DNA of 34,647 bases from Desulfovirgula thermocuniculi DSM 16036 (GTDB lineage: Bacteria; Bacillota; Desulfotomaculia; Desulfotomaculales; Desulfovirgulaceae), in NCBI RefSeq assembly GCF_000429345.1, contig NZ_AUBR01000037.1, forward strand, positions 1 to 34,647, in the 5' to 3' direction. Position 1 is the first letter of the stretch. Every line of letters starts with the position of its first letter. A program made the translations under genes and the position numbers. The notes under the pieces are model-generated. The model searched no databases and was not told the origin of the DNA. It saw only the letters and a list, made by a program, of their open reading frames with translations. Below are positions 34,301 to 34,647 of this stretch, in pieces.

Positions 34301-34388
34301 CCTCCCCTGCTGGCAACAGCAGGGCAAAGGCCAGGCCCACCAGGACCAAAATACTGAGTCCCTTGCGTATTGCTTTTTTCGCACCCAT
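31380..34388 (-). CDS. S-layer-anchored transcobalamin-like protein (alpha-toroid, Ig-like, DUF4430, SLH)
   Basis: A 1002-residue secreted protein. In order: signal peptide (1-32); an all-helical repeat domain (about 34-310) with prenyltransferase/terpenoid-cyclase-like toroid repeats (WLVTQQQADGSFIAGWDDP, YVLSTQNKVYGSWGYEW); a bacterial Ig-like domain (about 313-395); a DUF4430 domain (about 403-506: GWMYTVNNQVPMVGADKYRVKEKDKVIWYYS); a helical spacer; a beta-rich region (about 690-815); and three SLH repeats (about 818-1000, FADISSHWAKSDI, FADLPPDHWAYGAV, third more degenerate) that bind cell-wall polymer. Human transcobalamin has the same alpha-toroid then beta-domain order. The ATG at 34388 follows AAGGGGAG and AAGG. 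It is the first gene of the ECF operon, so it probably captures a corrinoid at the cell surface. Binding residues cannot be named from sequence. Confidence 0.85.
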   Translation of the reverse strand: MGAKKAIRKGLSILVLVGLAFALLLPAGEAGAASFNASPADHAVQFLYNEYLTKGAKNADAGVGAYAYYVLCQAEVDVSGWVYNDQSLVDAVYGLIDKDLVSADKTKAKLLAQDLLAARAMGKQDLASQLLNILKSRQNEQGFDSGPFSIFSNLAAYDLLGRAGSLCKIDAAKAKDYVLSTQNKVYGSWGYEWEGQYYPDFMATAQAIRVLYYLDPGGSDEQIQEALSAGLNWLVTQQQADGSFIAGWDDPLIDTAEAILTLKVLGQDSGGPWNNAVSYLLNNAVNPDGTLGGAGNAMDATWLLAACNVLEVKFYLAPSILTLQPGKKAQLKAVWEDAYGAAEVTAYAAWSVDDAGIASVDDSAQKGLVTANGAGSTVIKAVYNGLVAISRLNVQASSTGGTSTGVTVGLAIVGAGGELMYGPSYVTVTAVNKWGLTALGALDASGVSYTIKETAWGPFVDSIEGLASKGTAGWMYTVNNQVPMVGADKYRVKEKDKVIWYYSKTMDQEPPKWEDLVKQASETSSPLSEAQKSLEEALAGFKAGKGDLGKALGVLEQVAKLKDADFTAELRARAAALIEALVPFLNKLPDEVAEVRLRGEEAEVRLEARGVTSQVELMAKAAELGEVLQAKGVSSAENLSAKTLIAQLPREVAGKNFAALLPAEAARALVSGGFAFELAGSEITFTLPAGATEALLKATDNVAWLSVAAGKVGPEHISLPEGTRVVACKLMELELTALTPEGAKERPGTDFAEEITVTVSLEGIDATKVNAKDLAVYRQKKGGSWEYVGGNINPEGRSISFRTARSGVYAILDYRQAFADISSHWAKSDIEVMAKKLIARGVSGDSFAPDQPLTRAQFATFLVRLLGLEEEQSAVPAFADLPPDHWAYGAVAAAFKAGLVKGTGEKTFAPEREITREEIAVVLLRVLEQKGLAKVEEKEVDALLARYSDGENVSTWARKAVAAAVKRGLLSGKPQNLLAPQDKATRAEAMALLKRFGDSLEG

Positions 34389-34474
34389 CCTTATTTCTCC
34401 CCTTTCAACGTGGCCAAATTTACAAAAGCCCCGCCAGAATGCCCCCGATTTTTAATCGGGGGATGAATGGCGGC

Positions 34475-34504
34475 TTGGTTTTTTCTCCGCTCGCGCTATA
34501 TAAT
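34475..34504 (+). promoter_or_regulatory. Probable tnpB promoter
   Basis: TTGGTT (34475-34480) and TATAAT (34499-34504) are separated by 18 bases, 26 bases before the tnpB start codon. Confidence 0.55.
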
Positions 34505-34529
34505 TTAAGCATGCCGGAGGAGATGTTGA

Positions 34530-34647
34530 ATGCAGACGGTAACCCTCAAGATGAAGCTCCTGCCTCCCAACAAGGGCAAGCTGGAGAAGATGACCCGCAT
34601 GCTGGACACCTACCGCCGGGCGTGCTCCTGGTTCCTGGAGCAGGCCG
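34530..34647 (+). CDS. tnpB: TnpB-family RNA-guided nuclease/transposase accessory (partial, N terminus)
   Basis: The ATG at 34530 follows GCCGGAGGAG. The 39 visible residues (MQTVTLKMKLLPPNKG, then KLEKMTRMLDTYRRACSWFLEQA) match the start of TnpB/OrfB proteins, in which a beta-strand is followed by the helix that carries the (C/N)xW-like segment. The RuvC and zinc-finger parts lie beyond the window. TnpB uses an RNA made from the element's right end to guide cleavage at the excision site; that end is not visible. Confidence 0.8.
   Translation, partial: MQTVTLKMKLLPPNKGKLEKMTRMLDTYRRACSWFLEQA

Larger units (their letters stand above)
34431..34647 (+). mobile_element. Left end of an IS200/IS605-family (TnpB-only type) element, cut by window edge
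   Basis: The end is marked by a subterminal stem-loop: CCCCCGATT with AATCGGGGG (34442-34462), flanked by CCGCCA/TGGCGG (34431-34436 with 34468-34473), the kind of structure found at IS200/IS605 ends. A promoter and tnpB follow. No tnpA is seen on this side. The exact left boundary is probably a few bases before 34431 and cannot be fixed without the other end. Confidence 0.65.

Overview
The window looks like the chromosome of an anaerobic, probably thermophilic, Gram-positive bacterium of the Moorella / Desulfotomaculum / Pelotomaculum type. This is inferred from strong AGGAGG-like ribosome binding sites, frequent GTG and TTG starts, S-layer (SLH) anchoring, ECF transporters, DUF3842 proteins and cobalamin-riboswitch control; species is not determined. 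Almost every gene lies on the minus strand, so the region is read from right to left. The theme throughout is cobalt, corrinoids and tetrapyrrole chelation.

Right part (about 26.1-34.4 kb): one tight operon. It encodes a secreted, SLH-anchored protein with both halves of a transcobalamin-like architecture (alpha-toroid, Ig-like domain, DUF4430), a second membrane-anchored DUF4430 protein, a complete ECF transporter (EcfT, fused double ATPase, S component) and a membrane-anchored beta-propeller. The simplest reading is a surface capture and uptake system for cobalamin or another corrinoid. A TnpB-type IS200/IS605-family element begins just upstream of it at the window edge.

Middle (about 20.4-25.8 kb): a DUF3842 protein, an FmdE-family protein, the cobalt transporter subunits CbiM and CbiN without CbiQ/CbiO, and an HD-GYP plus GGDEF pair for cyclic-di-GMP turnover.

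Decaying part (about 14.3-20.3 kb): remnants of metal and corrinoid importers. A nikB-type permease is fused by deletion to the tail of another membrane protein. btuF carries a nonsense codon and a frameshift. btuC is frameshifted and joined to the tail of btuD. Apparently intact genes remain among them: a DUF4198 protein and a second DUF3842 gene behind a well-formed cobalamin riboswitch with promoter and terminator. A broken MNT/HEPN-like pair lies on the plus strand.

Left part (about 0.4-14.3 kb): a class I chelatase cluster with two different CobN/BchH-like large subunits, one BchI and one BchD, a radical SAM/SPASM enzyme and an ABC-2 exporter. The window ends inside a copper-amine-oxidase-N-domain protein.

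Seven copies of a similar leader hairpin (outer arm CCAYGAAGG) lie upstream of genes in all these blocks, always in the same orientation as the genes. They may mark a shared regulon or a repeated terminator/attenuator element.
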